This document shows, piece by piece, positions 9,102 through 18,729 of a stretch of 57,049 nucleotides of DNA; position 1 is the first letter of the stretch; each line of letters begins with the position of its first letter. The DNA is taken from NCBI GenBank assembly GCA_001899585.1, contig MKWE01000009.1, forward strand, positions 133,291 to 190,339, read 5' to 3'. The notes below the pieces were generated by a model. It did no database searches. It saw only the letters and a list, made by a program, of their open reading frames with translations, and had not been told where the DNA came from. This stretch comes from Rhodospirillales bacterium 70-18. GTDB taxonomy: Bacteria; Pseudomonadota; Alphaproteobacteria; Acetobacterales; Acetobacteraceae. A program made the translations under genes and the position numbers.

Positions 9102-12100
9102 ATGACCAAGCGCATGCTGATCGATTCCACACACGCGGAAGAAACCCGCGTGGTGGTGCTGGACGGTAACCGGCTCGAAGATTTCGACGTCGAGACCTCT
9201 ACCAAGAAGCAGCTCAAAGGCAACATCTACCTCGCCAAGGTGGTTCGCGTGGAGCCGTCGCTCCAGGCGGCCTTCGTGGAATACGGCGGTGGCCGGCACG
9301 GCTTCCTGGCGTTCGGCGAGATCCATCCCGACTACTACCAGATCCCGGTGGCCGACCGGCAGCGCCTGCTGGCCATGCAGGCCGAGGAGGCCCGCGCCGA
9401 GGAGGAGGCCGCCGATGCCGAGGTGGGCATCGCGCCGTCGCGCGCCATGCCGGCCCGCATCGCCGCCCCCGAGGCGGTGGCCGAGGATGTCGGGCAGGGT
9501 GATGTCGGGCAGGGTGATGGCGGGCAGGGAGACGGCGGGCAGGGAGACGGCGAGCCGGGCGAGACGACCTTCGGCGAGGTGACCTTCGGCGAACTGGCGG
9601 CCGAGGCCGGCGAGGCGCCGACCATCGAGGGCGAGGCCGAGCCGGACGAGGGCTCCGACCTGGACGCCCCGCGCGCCGACGCGCCGCCGCCCGAGGTGAT
9701 GGGCGGCGAGAGCGACACCTTCGAGGGCAACGGCGCCGACGAGGCCCGCCAGCGCCGCGCCGCCCGCTTCCTGCGCAACTACCGCATCCAGGAGGTGATC
9801 CGCCGCCGCCAGATCATGCTGATCCAGGTGGTCAAGGAGGAGCGCGGCACCAAGGGCGCGGCGCTGACCACCTATATCTCGCTGGCCGGCCGCTTCTGCG
9901 TGCTGATGCCCAATTCGCCGCGCGGCGGCGGCATCTCGCGCAAGATCACCTCGGCGGCCGACCGCCGCCGCCTGAAGGAGATCACCGCCGAGCTGGAAAT
10001 CCCGCAGGGCATGGGCCTGATCGTGCGCACCGCCGGTGCCAACCGGCCGAAGCCCGAGATCAAGCGCGACTGCGAATACCTGATGCGGCTGTGGGACGAC
10101 ATCCGCGAGCACACGCTGCGCTCCATGGCGCCGGCGCTGATCTACGAGGAAGCCAACCTGATCAAGCGCGCCATCCGCGACGTGTATTCGCGCGATGTGG
10201 ACGAGATCCAGGTGGACGGCGAGGCGGGTTGGCGGGCGGCGCACGACTTCATGCGCATGCTGATGCCGAGCCACGCCAAGAAGGTGCAGCTGTGGCGCCC
10301 GCGCGAGCAGGGCGGCATGCCGCTGTTCGTGAAGCACCAGGTGGACGCTCAGCTTGACGCCATGCTGAGCCCGACCGTGCAGCTGAAGTCCGGCGGCTAC
10401 CTGGTGATCAACCAGGCCGAGGCGCTGGTGGCGATCGACGTGAACTCTGGCCGGTCCACGCGCGAGCGCGGCATCGAGGAGACGGCGCTGCGCACCAACC
10501 TGGAGGCCGCCGACGAGGTGGCGCGCCAGTTGCGGCTGCGCGACCTGGCCGGGCTGATCGTGATCGATTTCATCGACATGGACGCCAAGAAGCACAACGC
10601 CATGGTCGAGCGCCGTCTGAAAGACGCGCTGAAGAACGACCGGGCGCGCATCCAGGTGGGCCATATCAGCCATTTCGGCCTGCTGGAGATGAGCCGCCAG
10701 CGGCTGCGCCCCAGCCTGACCGAGACCAGCTTCGTCACCTGCCCGCATTGCCAGGGGCTGGGCCTGACCCGCAGCGTGGAGAGCAGCGCCATCCATGTGC
10801 TGCGCGCCATCGAGGAGGAGGGCGCCAAGGCGCGCGCCAGCCTCATCATGGTGCATGTGGCCAACGCGGTGGCGATGTACCTGCTGAACAACAAGCGCGA
10901 CGGCCTGGCCGAGATCGAGGACCGCTACGCCATGCGGGTGCATTTCACCGGCGACGACTCGTTGGTGGCGCCGAATGTGCGGATCGACCGGCTGAAGCCG
11001 CCGATCCCGGAATCGGAGCGCCCGGTGCATGTGCCGGTGGCCCCCGTCGCGCCGATGCTGGAGGCCCCCGAGGAGGAGGCCGACGAGGTGCCCGACGAGG
11101 CCGATGAGCCGATGGCCGCGGCGGAGATGGCCAGCGAGATGGCGCCTGCCGCCGGGCGCCGCCCGGCCGCGGCACCGGCCGCCGTCGCGCCCGCCACTGG
11201 CGACGAGGCGCAACGCCGCCGCCGCCGCCGTCGCCGCCGGGGTGGCCGCCGCGAGGATGGTGCGGCCGAGCTGCCGGTCGGTGAGGCTGAAGCCGGCGAG
11301 GCTGGGGAAGACGAGGACGAGGCCGGCGAGGCGATGCCGGTGGCTGCCGCCGCCGAGATTGGCGCCGCCGAGGCCGGTGTTGCCGAGCCGGTGCAGGCTG
11401 GGCCGGCGCAGGGCGAGCCGACTGTGACCGAGGCGGGCATGCCTGCTGTCGCCGAAGCGGAAGCCGAAGCCGCCGTGCAGGTGGCGCCGGAGACCGAGGA
11501 GCTGGACGAGAACGGCCAGCCGCGTGCCCGCCGACGGGGCCGGCGCGGCGGTCGTCGCCGGCGTCGCGAGGGTGGCGAGGAAGCAGCCGGCGAGGCGCCG
11601 GTGGAACTGGAACTGGAGCCGGTGGCGGCACCTGCGCCAACGCCGGTGCCGGTGCCTGCGCCGATGCCGGTCTATACCGGCCCGACGCCCGCCAACCCGT
11701 TCGCCAGCCCGACGCTGGACATCTTCGACCTGATGGAACGTGCCGAGGAGCAGGCGGCGGCGCCGGCCCCGCGCCCCGCCACGCGCCTTGCCAAGCCGCC
11801 AGCCCCGGCAACCGGGTCCAAGGCCGCCAAGGCGGCGGCGACCAGGGCGCCGTCGGCGCGCACGCTCGCCGCGCGCGCCGCCAAGGCCGCGGCCGCCGCT
11901 GCGGCGGAAGCTGCCGAGGCTTCCGCGGCGGAGGCACCCGCCGCCGCTGCCCCGGCTCCGGTCGTGGAGACACCGGTCGTCGAGACTCTGGCGGCCGAGA
12001 TTGTCGCGCCTGCCGCGGTTGCGCCCCCCGTGGCCGAGCCAGTGACGGCCGAGCCTGTGACGGCCGAGCCGATGATGGCCGAGCCGATGATGGCCGAACC

Positions 12101-12200
12101 TGCGGCGGCCGAGCCGGAGCCGGTGGTGGTCAAGCCGCTGGTGGTCGGCCAGGACGTGCTGCCGGGCGCCGCCCCGAAGAAGGGCTGGTGGCGCCGCTGA
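9102..12200 (+). CDS. rne: Ribonuclease E
   Basis: This 1032-residue endoribonuclease initiates mRNA decay and processes rRNA and tRNA, and it scaffolds the degradosome. The S1 RNA-binding domain is split by an acidic insert of about 110 residues (~95-210) containing a GQGD tandem repeat. The catalytic DNase-I-like domain shows AIDVNSG (Asp ~446) and VIDFIDMD (Asp ~489), equivalent to E. coli D303 and D346. The zinc-link CPHC is at ~547-550. The C-terminal half is disordered, with arginine-rich blocks (~706-715 and ~808-826), Glu/Ala/Pro-rich stretches and six AEPxx pentads (residues ~978-1007). The chain ends in PKKGWWRR; a C-terminal GWW motif docks PNPase in Caulobacter. The gene stands alone, between a long leader and two terminator-like hairpins. 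Confidence 0.97.
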   Translation: MTKRMLIDSTHAEETRVVVLDGNRLEDFDVETSTKKQLKGNIYLAKVVRVEPSLQAAFVEYGGGRHGFLAFGEIHPDYYQIPVADRQRLLAMQAEEARAEEEAADAEVGIAPSRAMPARIAAPEAVAEDVGQGDVGQGDGGQGDGGQGDGEPGETTFGEVTFGELAAEAGEAPTIEGEAEPDEGSDLDAPRADAPPPEVMGGESDTFEGNGADEARQRRAARFLRNYRIQEVIRRRQIMLIQVVKEERGTKGAALTTYISLAGRFCVLMPNSPRGGGISRKITSAADRRRLKEITAELEIPQGMGLIVRTAGANRPKPEIKRDCEYLMRLWDDIREHTLRSMAPALIYEEANLIKRAIRDVYSRDVDEIQVDGEAGWRAAHDFMRMLMPSHAKKVQLWRPREQGGMPLFVKHQVDAQLDAMLSPTVQLKSGGYLVINQAEALVAIDVNSGRSTRERGIEETALRTNLEAADEVARQLRLRDLAGLIVIDFIDMDAKKHNAMVERRLKDALKNDRARIQVGHISHFGLLEMSRQRLRPSLTETSFVTCPHCQGLGLTRSVESSAIHVLRAIEEEGAKARASLIMVHVANAVAMYLLNNKRDGLAEIEDRYAMRVHFTGDDSLVAPNVRIDRLKPPIPESERPVHVPVAPVAPMLEAPEEEADEVPDEADEPMAAAEMASEMAPAAGRRPAAAPAAVAPATGDEAQRRRRRRRRRGGRREDGAAELPVGEAEAGEAGEDEDEAGEAMPVAAAAEIGAAEAGVAEPVQAGPAQGEPTVTEAGMPAVAEAEAEAAVQVAPETEELDENGQPRARRRGRRGGRRRRREGGEEAAGEAPVELELEPVAAPAPTPVPVPAPMPVYTGPTPANPFASPTLDIFDLMERAEEQAAAPAPRPATRLAKPPAPATGSKAAKAAATRAPSARTLAARAAKAAAAAAAEAAEASAAEAPAAAAPAPVVETPVVETLAAEIVAPAAVAPPVAEPVTAEPVTAEPMMAEPMMAEPAAAEPEPVVVKPLVVGQDVLPGAAPKKGWWRR
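9486..9553 (+). repeat. 15-base tandem repeat inside rne (about 4.5 copies)
   Basis: Units start at 9486, 9501, 9516, 9531 and (partial) 9546; they encode D-V/G-GQG pentads. The first two units are identical, and the third and fourth differ by one base. The repeat sits in the acidic insert that interrupts the S1 domain, so copy number could vary without disturbing the frame. A second 15-base repeat encoding AEPxx lies at 12033-12122 of the same gene. Confidence 0.85.
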
Positions 12201-12228
12201 TCCGGCGCGCCGGCCCGGCCACGAAAAT

Positions 12229-12292
12229 CCCCATGTCCGCCGCCGCGCGGGCATGGGGCGCTTACCAGCCGTTGACGGCTTGATGGTAAGCG
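12229..12292 (+). terminator. Two back-to-back hairpins after rne
   Basis: Hairpin 1 (12229-12258) pairs CCCCATG with CATGGGG and continues through a T-G wobble into CCGC/GCGG. Hairpin 2 (12259-12292) pairs CGCTTACCA with TGGTAAGCG and has an inner GCCG/CGGC stem. No T-tract follows, so termination may be Rho-assisted. Hairpin 2 could alternatively act as an attenuator for the binding-protein gene that starts 100 bases later. Confidence 0.65.
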
Positions 12293-12391
12293 GGCGTATC
12301 AACCGGCGCGAGCCTGCCTGCGTATCTTGCGGTCGCGCGGTTCTCGGCTAACCTCCCCCCGCTGACCATGTCGATAAAAGGAATCACCACT

Positions 12392-13972
12392 ATGTCTCGC
12401 ACTTTCACCTTGGCGGGCGCCGTGCTTGCTGCGGCCCTGTTGCAAGGTTCGGCCCATGCCAGCGAATTCAAATGGGCCAATGACGGCGATGTCGGCGCGA
12501 TGGACCCGTATACCCGCCAGGAGACGGTCCAGCTTTCGTTCCTCGCCAACATCTACGAGCCGCTGGTGCGCCGCGCGCGCGACCTGTCGATCGAGCCGGC
12601 GCTGGCGACGGCCTGGCAGCAGACCAGCCCTACCGTGTGGCGCTTCAAGCTGCGCCCGGGCGTGAAGTGGCAGGACGGCACCGCCTTCACCGCCGACGAC
12701 GTGGTGTTCTCGCTGCAGCGCATCACGGCGCCGAGCTCGCAGATGCGCGCGCCGATGGGAGCGATCAAGGAGATCCGCAAGGTCGATGACCTGACGATCG
12801 ACATCGAGACCAAGGTGGCGGACCCGATCCTGCTGCAGGAACTGACCAACTTCGCCATCATGTCCAAGGCCTGGTGCGAGGCGCACAACGCCACCGTGCC
12901 GGTGCTGATCGACGCCTCCAAGGACGAGAACTTCGCCGTCCGCAACGCCATGGGCACCGGGCCGTACAAGCTGGTGCTGCGCGAGCCGGACCGGCGCACG
13001 GTGGTGGAGAAGAACCCGGGCTGGTGGGACGATTCCTCCAAGCTGGTGGACAAGGTGGAACTGGACGTCATCAGCTCGGCCGCCACCCGCGTCGCCGCCC
13101 TGCTGTCGGGCGAGATGGACATGATCTACACCGTGCCGCCGCAGGACATTCCGCGCCTTGAGCACACGCCCAACATCAAGGTGCTGCAGGCGCCGGAACT
13201 GCGCACCATCTTCCTGGGCATGGACCAGTCGCGCGACCAGCTGCTGAAGTCCGACGTGAAGGGCAAGAACCCGCTGAAGGACGTGCGAGTGCGCCGCGCG
13301 CTGGCGCTGGGCATCGACGAGGACGCGATCGCCAAGCGCATCATGCGCGGCCAGGCGCACGAGACCTGGGAGATGTGGGGCCCGGGCGTGAACGGCTACA
13401 ACGCCAAGCTGGACACCCATCCGAAGGTGAACGTGGCGGAGGCCAAGAAGCTGCTGGCCGAGGCCGGCTACCCGAACGGCTTCCGCCTGACGCTGGACTG
13501 CCCGAACGACCGCTATGTGAACGACGAGGCGATCTGCACGGCGATCGTGCCGATGCTGGCGCGCATCGGCGTGAAGATCGACCTGAACGCGCAGACCAAG
13601 AGCAAGCATTTCGGCATGATCGGCTCGCCGAACTTCAACACCAGCTTCTACATGCTGGGCTGGACGCCCTCGACCTATGACGCGCACAATGTGCTGTATG
13701 CGCTGGTGGGTTCGCGCAACGGCTCGCGCGGCGAGCTGAACGACGGCGGCTATTCCAACCCGAAGATGGATGCGCTGATCGAGCAGATCGGCGTGGAGAC
13801 CGACCAGGCCAAGCGCCAGGGGCTGATCGACGACGCGACCAAGATCATCCAGGACGACGTGGCCTATATCCCGCTGCACCAGCAGGTGATCGTGTGGGCC
13901 ACCAAGGCGAACGTGTCGGTGGCGCAGCCGGCCGACAACTACTTCCCGTATCGCTTCATCCGGGTAAAGTAA
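12392..13972 (+). CDS. ABC transporter substrate-binding protein, oligopeptide (DppA/OppA) type
   Basis: This family 5 periplasmic binding protein captures peptides or similar solutes for import. From the ATG at 12392 it has 526 residues; AAAAGGA about 8 bases upstream favours this start over the ATG at 12368. A signal peptide (SRTFTLAGAVLAAALLQGSAHA) occupies about residues 2-23. The fold signature VWRFKLRPGVKWQDGTAFTADDVVFS (split over ~85-115) and the GTGPYKL motif near ~190 are typical of the family. No cognate permease or ATPase gene lies beside it; the next gene, 77 bases on, is asparaginase-like, with a hairpin between them. It may be an orphan that feeds a transporter encoded elsewhere. 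The substrate is unknown. Confidence 0.9.
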   Translation: MSRTFTLAGAVLAAALLQGSAHASEFKWANDGDVGAMDPYTRQETVQLSFLANIYEPLVRRARDLSIEPALATAWQQTSPTVWRFKLRPGVKWQDGTAFTADDVVFSLQRITAPSSQMRAPMGAIKEIRKVDDLTIDIETKVADPILLQELTNFAIMSKAWCEAHNATVPVLIDASKDENFAVRNAMGTGPYKLVLREPDRRTVVEKNPGWWDDSSKLVDKVELDVISSAATRVAALLSGEMDMIYTVPPQDIPRLEHTPNIKVLQAPELRTIFLGMDQSRDQLLKSDVKGKNPLKDVRVRRALALGIDEDAIAKRIMRGQAHETWEMWGPGVNGYNAKLDTHPKVNVAEAKKLLAEAGYPNGFRLTLDCPNDRYVNDEAICTAIVPMLARIGVKIDLNAQTKSKHFGMIGSPNFNTSFYMLGWTPSTYDAHNVLYALVGSRNGSRGELNDGGYSNPKMDALIEQIGVETDQAKRQGLIDDATKIIQDDVAYIPLHQQVIVWATKANVSVAQPADNYFPYRFIRVK

Positions 13973-13983
13973 GCCGCAACGAC

Positions 13984-14005
13984 GGGGGCTCCGCGAGGAG
14001 CCTCC
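13984..14005 (+). terminator. GC-rich hairpin with a GCGA tetraloop
   Basis: Arms at 13984-13992 and 13997-14005 pair over 9 positions (one G-T wobble) around a GNRA-type GCGA loop, directly after the binding-protein stop. It may protect the upstream message or partly terminate before the asparaginase-like gene. No T-tract follows. Confidence 0.55.
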
Positions 14006-14049
14006 AGCGGCTCCGGGGAGGGCGGCGGCACAACAACGAAAGGCTGTGC

Positions 14050-15063
14050 ATGACATCCTCCCCCGCTTCGCTGCCAAAGGTGGCCTTCATCGGCACCGGC
14101 GGCACCATCGCCTCGATCGGCGCGACCCCGCTGGAATTGCAGGATTACGGCGCCAACGGCGTGATGCTGCAGGCCGACGAGATCGTCGCCCGCACGCCGG
14201 AACTGGCGATGGTGGCCCGGGTGCTGCCGGTGCGCTTTTCGGCGGTGCCAAGCCCCAACGTGTATTTCGGCGACTGGAAGGCCCTGGTGCTGCTGTGCGA
14301 CCGGCTGGTGGCCGAGCACCAGGACCTGGCCGGCATCGTCATCGGCCACGGCACCGCGAGCCTGGAGGAAACCGCGTATTTCCTCAACCTGACGCTGAAA
14401 ATCTCCATTCCCGTGGTGGTGGTGGGCTCGCAGCGGCCGGCCAGTGCGCTGTCCACGGATGCCAACATGAATCTGCTGAACGCGGTGCGCACCGCCGCCA
14501 GCCCGCAGGCGCGCGGCATGGGCGTGCTGACGCTGCTGAACGACGAGATCCATGCCGCGCGCGAGGTGACAAAGACCTCGACGCTGCGGTTGCAGACCTT
14601 CCGCACCCCCGATTTCGGCGCGCTGGGCCATGCCGACGGCGACGCCATCGCCTTCTATCGCCGCCCGCTGCGCGCCACCGCGCCGGACACCGAGTTCGAC
14701 ATCCGCACGTTGGACGCGCTGCCGCGGGTGGACATCGCGTACTCCTATACCGGCTCGGACGGCACCGCCGCGCGGGCGTTCGTGGCCGCCGGGGCGAAGG
14801 GCATCATCTCAGCCGGCTTCGCGCCGGGCTTCGCCGGGCCGGGGGATTTCCCGGTGCTGGAGCAGGCGGTGCGCGACGGCGTGGTGGTGATGCAGTGCAC
14901 CCGCGCCGGCAGCGGCCGCACCTTCAAGGGCAAGCGGCTGCGCGAGGCGGGGTTCCTGATCACCGACAACCTCAACCCGCAAAAGGCGCGGCTGCTGCTG
15001 GCACTGGCGCTGACGCGCACCAGCGATCCGGCCGAGATCGAGCGAATGTTCCTGGCCTACTGA
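14050..15063 (+). CDS. Asparaginase/glutaminase-family protein with an altered active site
   Basis: The 337-residue protein aligns along its length with type II L-asparaginases. It keeps the first catalytic motif (GTGGTIAS, residues ~15-22), VTKTST (the catalytic lysine region) and the C-terminal LNPQKAR-LL-LALT block. The second motif, normally HGTD, reads HGTASLEETAYF here, so the threonine is kept but the aspartate equivalent to E. coli AnsB D90 is alanine. That aspartate is part of the Thr-Lys-Asp triad, so activity may be weak or directed at another amide. No signal peptide is seen, so it is probably cytoplasmic. The start ATG at 14050 follows GAAAGG at good spacing. The neighbouring peptide-binding protein suggests amino-acid or peptide catabolism. 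Confidence 0.82.
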   Translation: MTSSPASLPKVAFIGTGGTIASIGATPLELQDYGANGVMLQADEIVARTPELAMVARVLPVRFSAVPSPNVYFGDWKALVLLCDRLVAEHQDLAGIVIGHGTASLEETAYFLNLTLKISIPVVVVGSQRPASALSTDANMNLLNAVRTAASPQARGMGVLTLLNDEIHAAREVTKTSTLRLQTFRTPDFGALGHADGDAIAFYRRPLRATAPDTEFDIRTLDALPRVDIAYSYTGSDGTAARAFVAAGAKGIISAGFAPGFAGPGDFPVLEQAVRDGVVVMQCTRAGSGRTFKGKRLREAGFLITDNLNPQKARLLLALALTRTSDPAEIERMFLAY

Positions 15064-15072
15064 GCGCGTGCG

Positions 15073-15091
15073 GGCCGGCCGTCCGCCGGCC
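15073..15091 (+). terminator. GC-rich hairpin after the asparaginase-like gene
   Basis: GGCCGGC (15073-15079) pairs perfectly with GCCGGCC (15085-15091) around a 5-base loop, ten bases after the stop codon. It lies between the asparaginase-like gene and the sugar-transporter operon and may separate the two transcripts. No T-tract follows. Confidence 0.5.
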
Positions 15092-15192
15092 GCGCCATTG
15101 ATCGGTTGGCAAGCGGCACGATCGACCCTATCCTGGGCGCAACGATGGCGGGCGACAGACCCGCAGGCGTCCAAGGAAGGCAAGGCAGGCCC

Positions 15193-16269
<1,077 letters not shown>

Positions 16270-16353
16270 CCGTTCGCGAGCGGCTGGCCTGGGATGGCGT
16301 TTTGGCTGTCACGCGCGGCGGTTTGGCCGCGCAAACGGGAGGAAGCAAGAACA

Positions 16354-17700
16354 ATGGACCATTTTACACGTCGTGATGCGTTCAAGATCGGCGCCGGCGG
16401 CATCGGCGCCGTCGCGGTCGGAGGCATGCTGGGCAGCCGGCCGGCGCAGGCGGCGATCCCCATCGCTGACGTGGCGCCGCTGAAACAGCCCATCGAGGCC
16501 GGCGCCACGCTGCGGGTGATCCGCCCCACCAAATTCGTCGACCCCGACGAAACCGTCTGGAACGAGAACACCGCGAAGTTCCAGAAGGAAACCGGCGTCG
16601 CCGTGCGTACCGACTTCGTCGGCTGGGAGGATATCCGCGCCCAGGTAGCCGTGGCCGCGCGCACCGGCGCCGGGCCGGACGTGGTGGCCGGTTGGGCCAA
16701 CGACCCGCATCTGTACACCGACAAGATCCTGGATATGACCGAGCTTGCCACCTACCTCGGCAAGAAATACGGCGGCTGGGGACCGCTGCCGCAAATCTAC
16801 GGCAAGAAGTTCGGCACCGAGAACTGGGTTTCCATCCCCATGGGTTGCGGCGGTGGCGCCATGGTCTACCGCAAGTCCTGGGTGAACGCCGCCGGCTACG
16901 CCACCATGCCCGACGACCTCACCAAGTTTCTCGACCTTTGCCGCAAGCTGAAGGCGGCCGGCCACCCGCCCGGCTTCGCGCTCGGCAACGCCGTGGGCGA
17001 CGGCAACGGCACCGCCACCTGGCTGCTGTGGGCGCATGGCGCCGCCGCGGTGGACGAGCAGAACAAGGTCATCATCAACAGCAAGGAAACCATCGCCGCG
17101 CTGAAATACGGCGCCGAGCTGTACAAGACCTTCATCCCCGGCACGCTCTCTTGGCTCGACCCCTCCAACAACAAGGCGTTCATCGCCGAGGAGATCAGCC
17201 TGACGCAGAACGGCGTCTCGATCTATTTCGCGGCCAAGAACGACCCCAAGACCAAGCACATCGCCGACGATATCGAGCATTCGCGCATGCCCGGCGCCAT
17301 TGACGGCCGCGCGCCGGAATCGGCCAACACGCTCAACGCCATGGTGTTCAAGCACACCAAATACCCCAACGCGGCGAAGGAATACCTCCGCTTCATGATG
17401 GAAGCGCCGCAATACGACGTGTGGCTCACCCAATGCCTCGGCTACTGGGCCCACCCGCTGCTCGCCTTCGACCAGAGCGATTGCTGGAAGCAGGACCCGA
17501 AGATCATCGCCTACCGCGACGCCCAGAAAATGACCTACTGGGACGGCTACAAGGGCCCCATCGGCGCCGCCGCGGCCAGTGTTTCGGCCGAATACGTGCT
17601 GGTGCAGATGCTCGCCAGCGTCTGCGCCGGCCAGAACACTCCCGAGGACGCCGCCAAGGAAGCCGAGCGGCGGCTCACCCGCATCTACCGCCGGAGCTGA
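16354..17700 (+). CDS. Sugar ABC transporter substrate-binding protein (family 1)
   Basis: This periplasmic protein of 448 residues delivers a carbohydrate to the permeases downstream. The start ATG at 16354 follows a strong ribosome site (GGGAGGAA, 8 bases upstream). The N-terminus TRRDAFKIGAGGIGAVAVGG is a twin-arginine-type signal, with likely cleavage after about residue 33 (RPAQA). The mature part resembles bacterial extracellular solute-binding family 1 (maltose, glycerol-3-phosphate or polyol binders). A Tat signal suggests folding before export. The exact sugar cannot be assigned. A 24-base palindrome lies between this gene and the first permease gene and may set the usual excess of binding protein over permease. 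Confidence 0.9.
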   Translation: MDHFTRRDAFKIGAGGIGAVAVGGMLGSRPAQAAIPIADVAPLKQPIEAGATLRVIRPTKFVDPDETVWNENTAKFQKETGVAVRTDFVGWEDIRAQVAVAARTGAGPDVVAGWANDPHLYTDKILDMTELATYLGKKYGGWGPLPQIYGKKFGTENWVSIPMGCGGGAMVYRKSWVNAAGYATMPDDLTKFLDLCRKLKAAGHPPGFALGNAVGDGNGTATWLLWAHGAAAVDEQNKVIINSKETIAALKYGAELYKTFIPGTLSWLDPSNNKAFIAEEISLTQNGVSIYFAAKNDPKTKHIADDIEHSRMPGAIDGRAPESANTLNAMVFKHTKYPNAAKEYLRFMMEAPQYDVWLTQCLGYWAHPLLAFDQSDCWKQDPKIIAYRDAQKMTYWDGYKGPIGAAAASVSAEYVLVQMLASVCAGQNTPEDAAKEAERRLTRIYRRS

Positions 17701-17715
17701 CCCGGCACGCCCACC

Positions 17716-17739
17716 GCCCCCCTCCCGCGGGAGGGGGGC
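17716..17739 (+). repeat. 24-base perfect palindrome inside the sugar ABC operon
   Basis: GCCCCCCTCCCG (17716-17727) is followed immediately by its exact complement. As RNA it folds into a very stable hairpin in the 81-base gap between the binding-protein and permease genes. This position matches the RNA structures that make the binding protein more abundant than membrane subunits in mal-type operons (known for malE-malF). The role here is inferred. Confidence 0.7.
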
Positions 17740-17781
17740 GCCATACGCACCCCGCGAGCCAACGATGGCGGAAGGCAGACG

Positions 17782-18729
17782 ATGGACGCATCAACCTGGG
17801 CTCCGTCACGCGCGAGGCCAAGCTGGCTGGCCCGCCTGTTCGACAACCGGATATTCCTGATCTGTATCTGCCTGTTTCCGGCCGCCGGGCTGCTGCTGGC
17901 CTTCCTCACCTACCCGCTCGGCCTGGGCATCTGGCTCGCCTTCACCGACACCCAGATCGGCCGCAACGGCCACTGGATCGGGCTGGAGAACTTCCAGTAC
18001 CTCATCACCGACCGTGTGTTCATCACCGCCGTCTGGAACACCATGTTCTACACGGCGGTGGCCACCGTCATAAAATTCGCCCTCGGCCTGTGGCTCGCCC
18101 TGCTGTTGAACGAACACATCCCGTTCAAATCCGTGCTGCGCGCCATCATCCTGCTGCCCTACATCGTGCCGACGGTGCTGAGCGCCATCGCGTTCTGGTG
18201 GATCTACGACCCGCAATTCTCCATCATCTCCTACGTGCTGGTGAACGTGCTGCACTGGCGCGACACCTATGTGGATTTCCTCGGCACCCCCTGGGCCGCT
18301 CGTTGGTCGCTGATCGCGGCGAATGTCTGGCGCGGCATTCCCTTCGTAGCCATCACCCTGCTGGCCGGGCTGCAAACCATCTCCCCCTCGCTCTATGAGG
18401 CCGCCTTGCTCGACGGCGCCACCGGCTGGCAGAAATTCCGCTACATCACCTCGCCCTTGCTCATGCCGATCCTGGCGATCGTCATGACCTTCTCGGTGTT
18501 GTTCACCTTCACCGACTTCCAGCTCGTCTACGCCATCACCCGCGGCGGGCCGATCAACTCCACCCACCTCATGGCAACGCTGGCCTTCCAGCGCGCCATC
18601 CCCGGCGCGCAGCTCGGCGAAGGCTCGGCGATCGCGGTGGCGATGATCCCGTTCCTGATCTTCGCAACGCTGTTCAGCTACTTCGCCCTCTCGCGGCGCA
18701 AGTGGCAGCAGGGGTCCGACAATGACTGA
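17782..18729 (+). CDS. Sugar ABC transporter permease (MalF/UgpA type)
   Basis: This inner-membrane protein of 315 residues has six predicted hydrophobic segments, starting at about residues 29-50. The cytoplasmic EAA loop reads EAALLDGATGWQKF, which contacts the ATPase. Length and motif fit the first permease of CUT1-class carbohydrate importers. Its 3' end overlaps the start of the second permease gene by 8 bases, showing coupling. The ATG at 17782 is the first good start after the intergenic palindrome; its ribosome site is weak (CAGACG), consistent with lower expression than the binding protein. Confidence 0.92.
   Translation: MDASTWAPSRARPSWLARLFDNRIFLICICLFPAAGLLLAFLTYPLGLGIWLAFTDTQIGRNGHWIGLENFQYLITDRVFITAVWNTMFYTAVATVIKFALGLWLALLLNEHIPFKSVLRAIILLPYIVPTVLSAIAFWWIYDPQFSIISYVLVNVLHWRDTYVDFLGTPWAARWSLIAANVWRGIPFVAITLLAGLQTISPSLYEAALLDGATGWQKFRYITSPLLMPILAIVMTFSVLFTFTDFQLVYAITRGGPINSTHLMATLAFQRAIPGAQLGEGSAIAVAMIPFLIFATLFSYFALSRRKWQQGSDND

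Noticed and set aside
8475-12302. 1275-residue minus-strand frame antisense to rne
   Set aside because: It is His/Arg/Gly-rich with no domain. It reflects third-position G/C bias of rne on the other strand.
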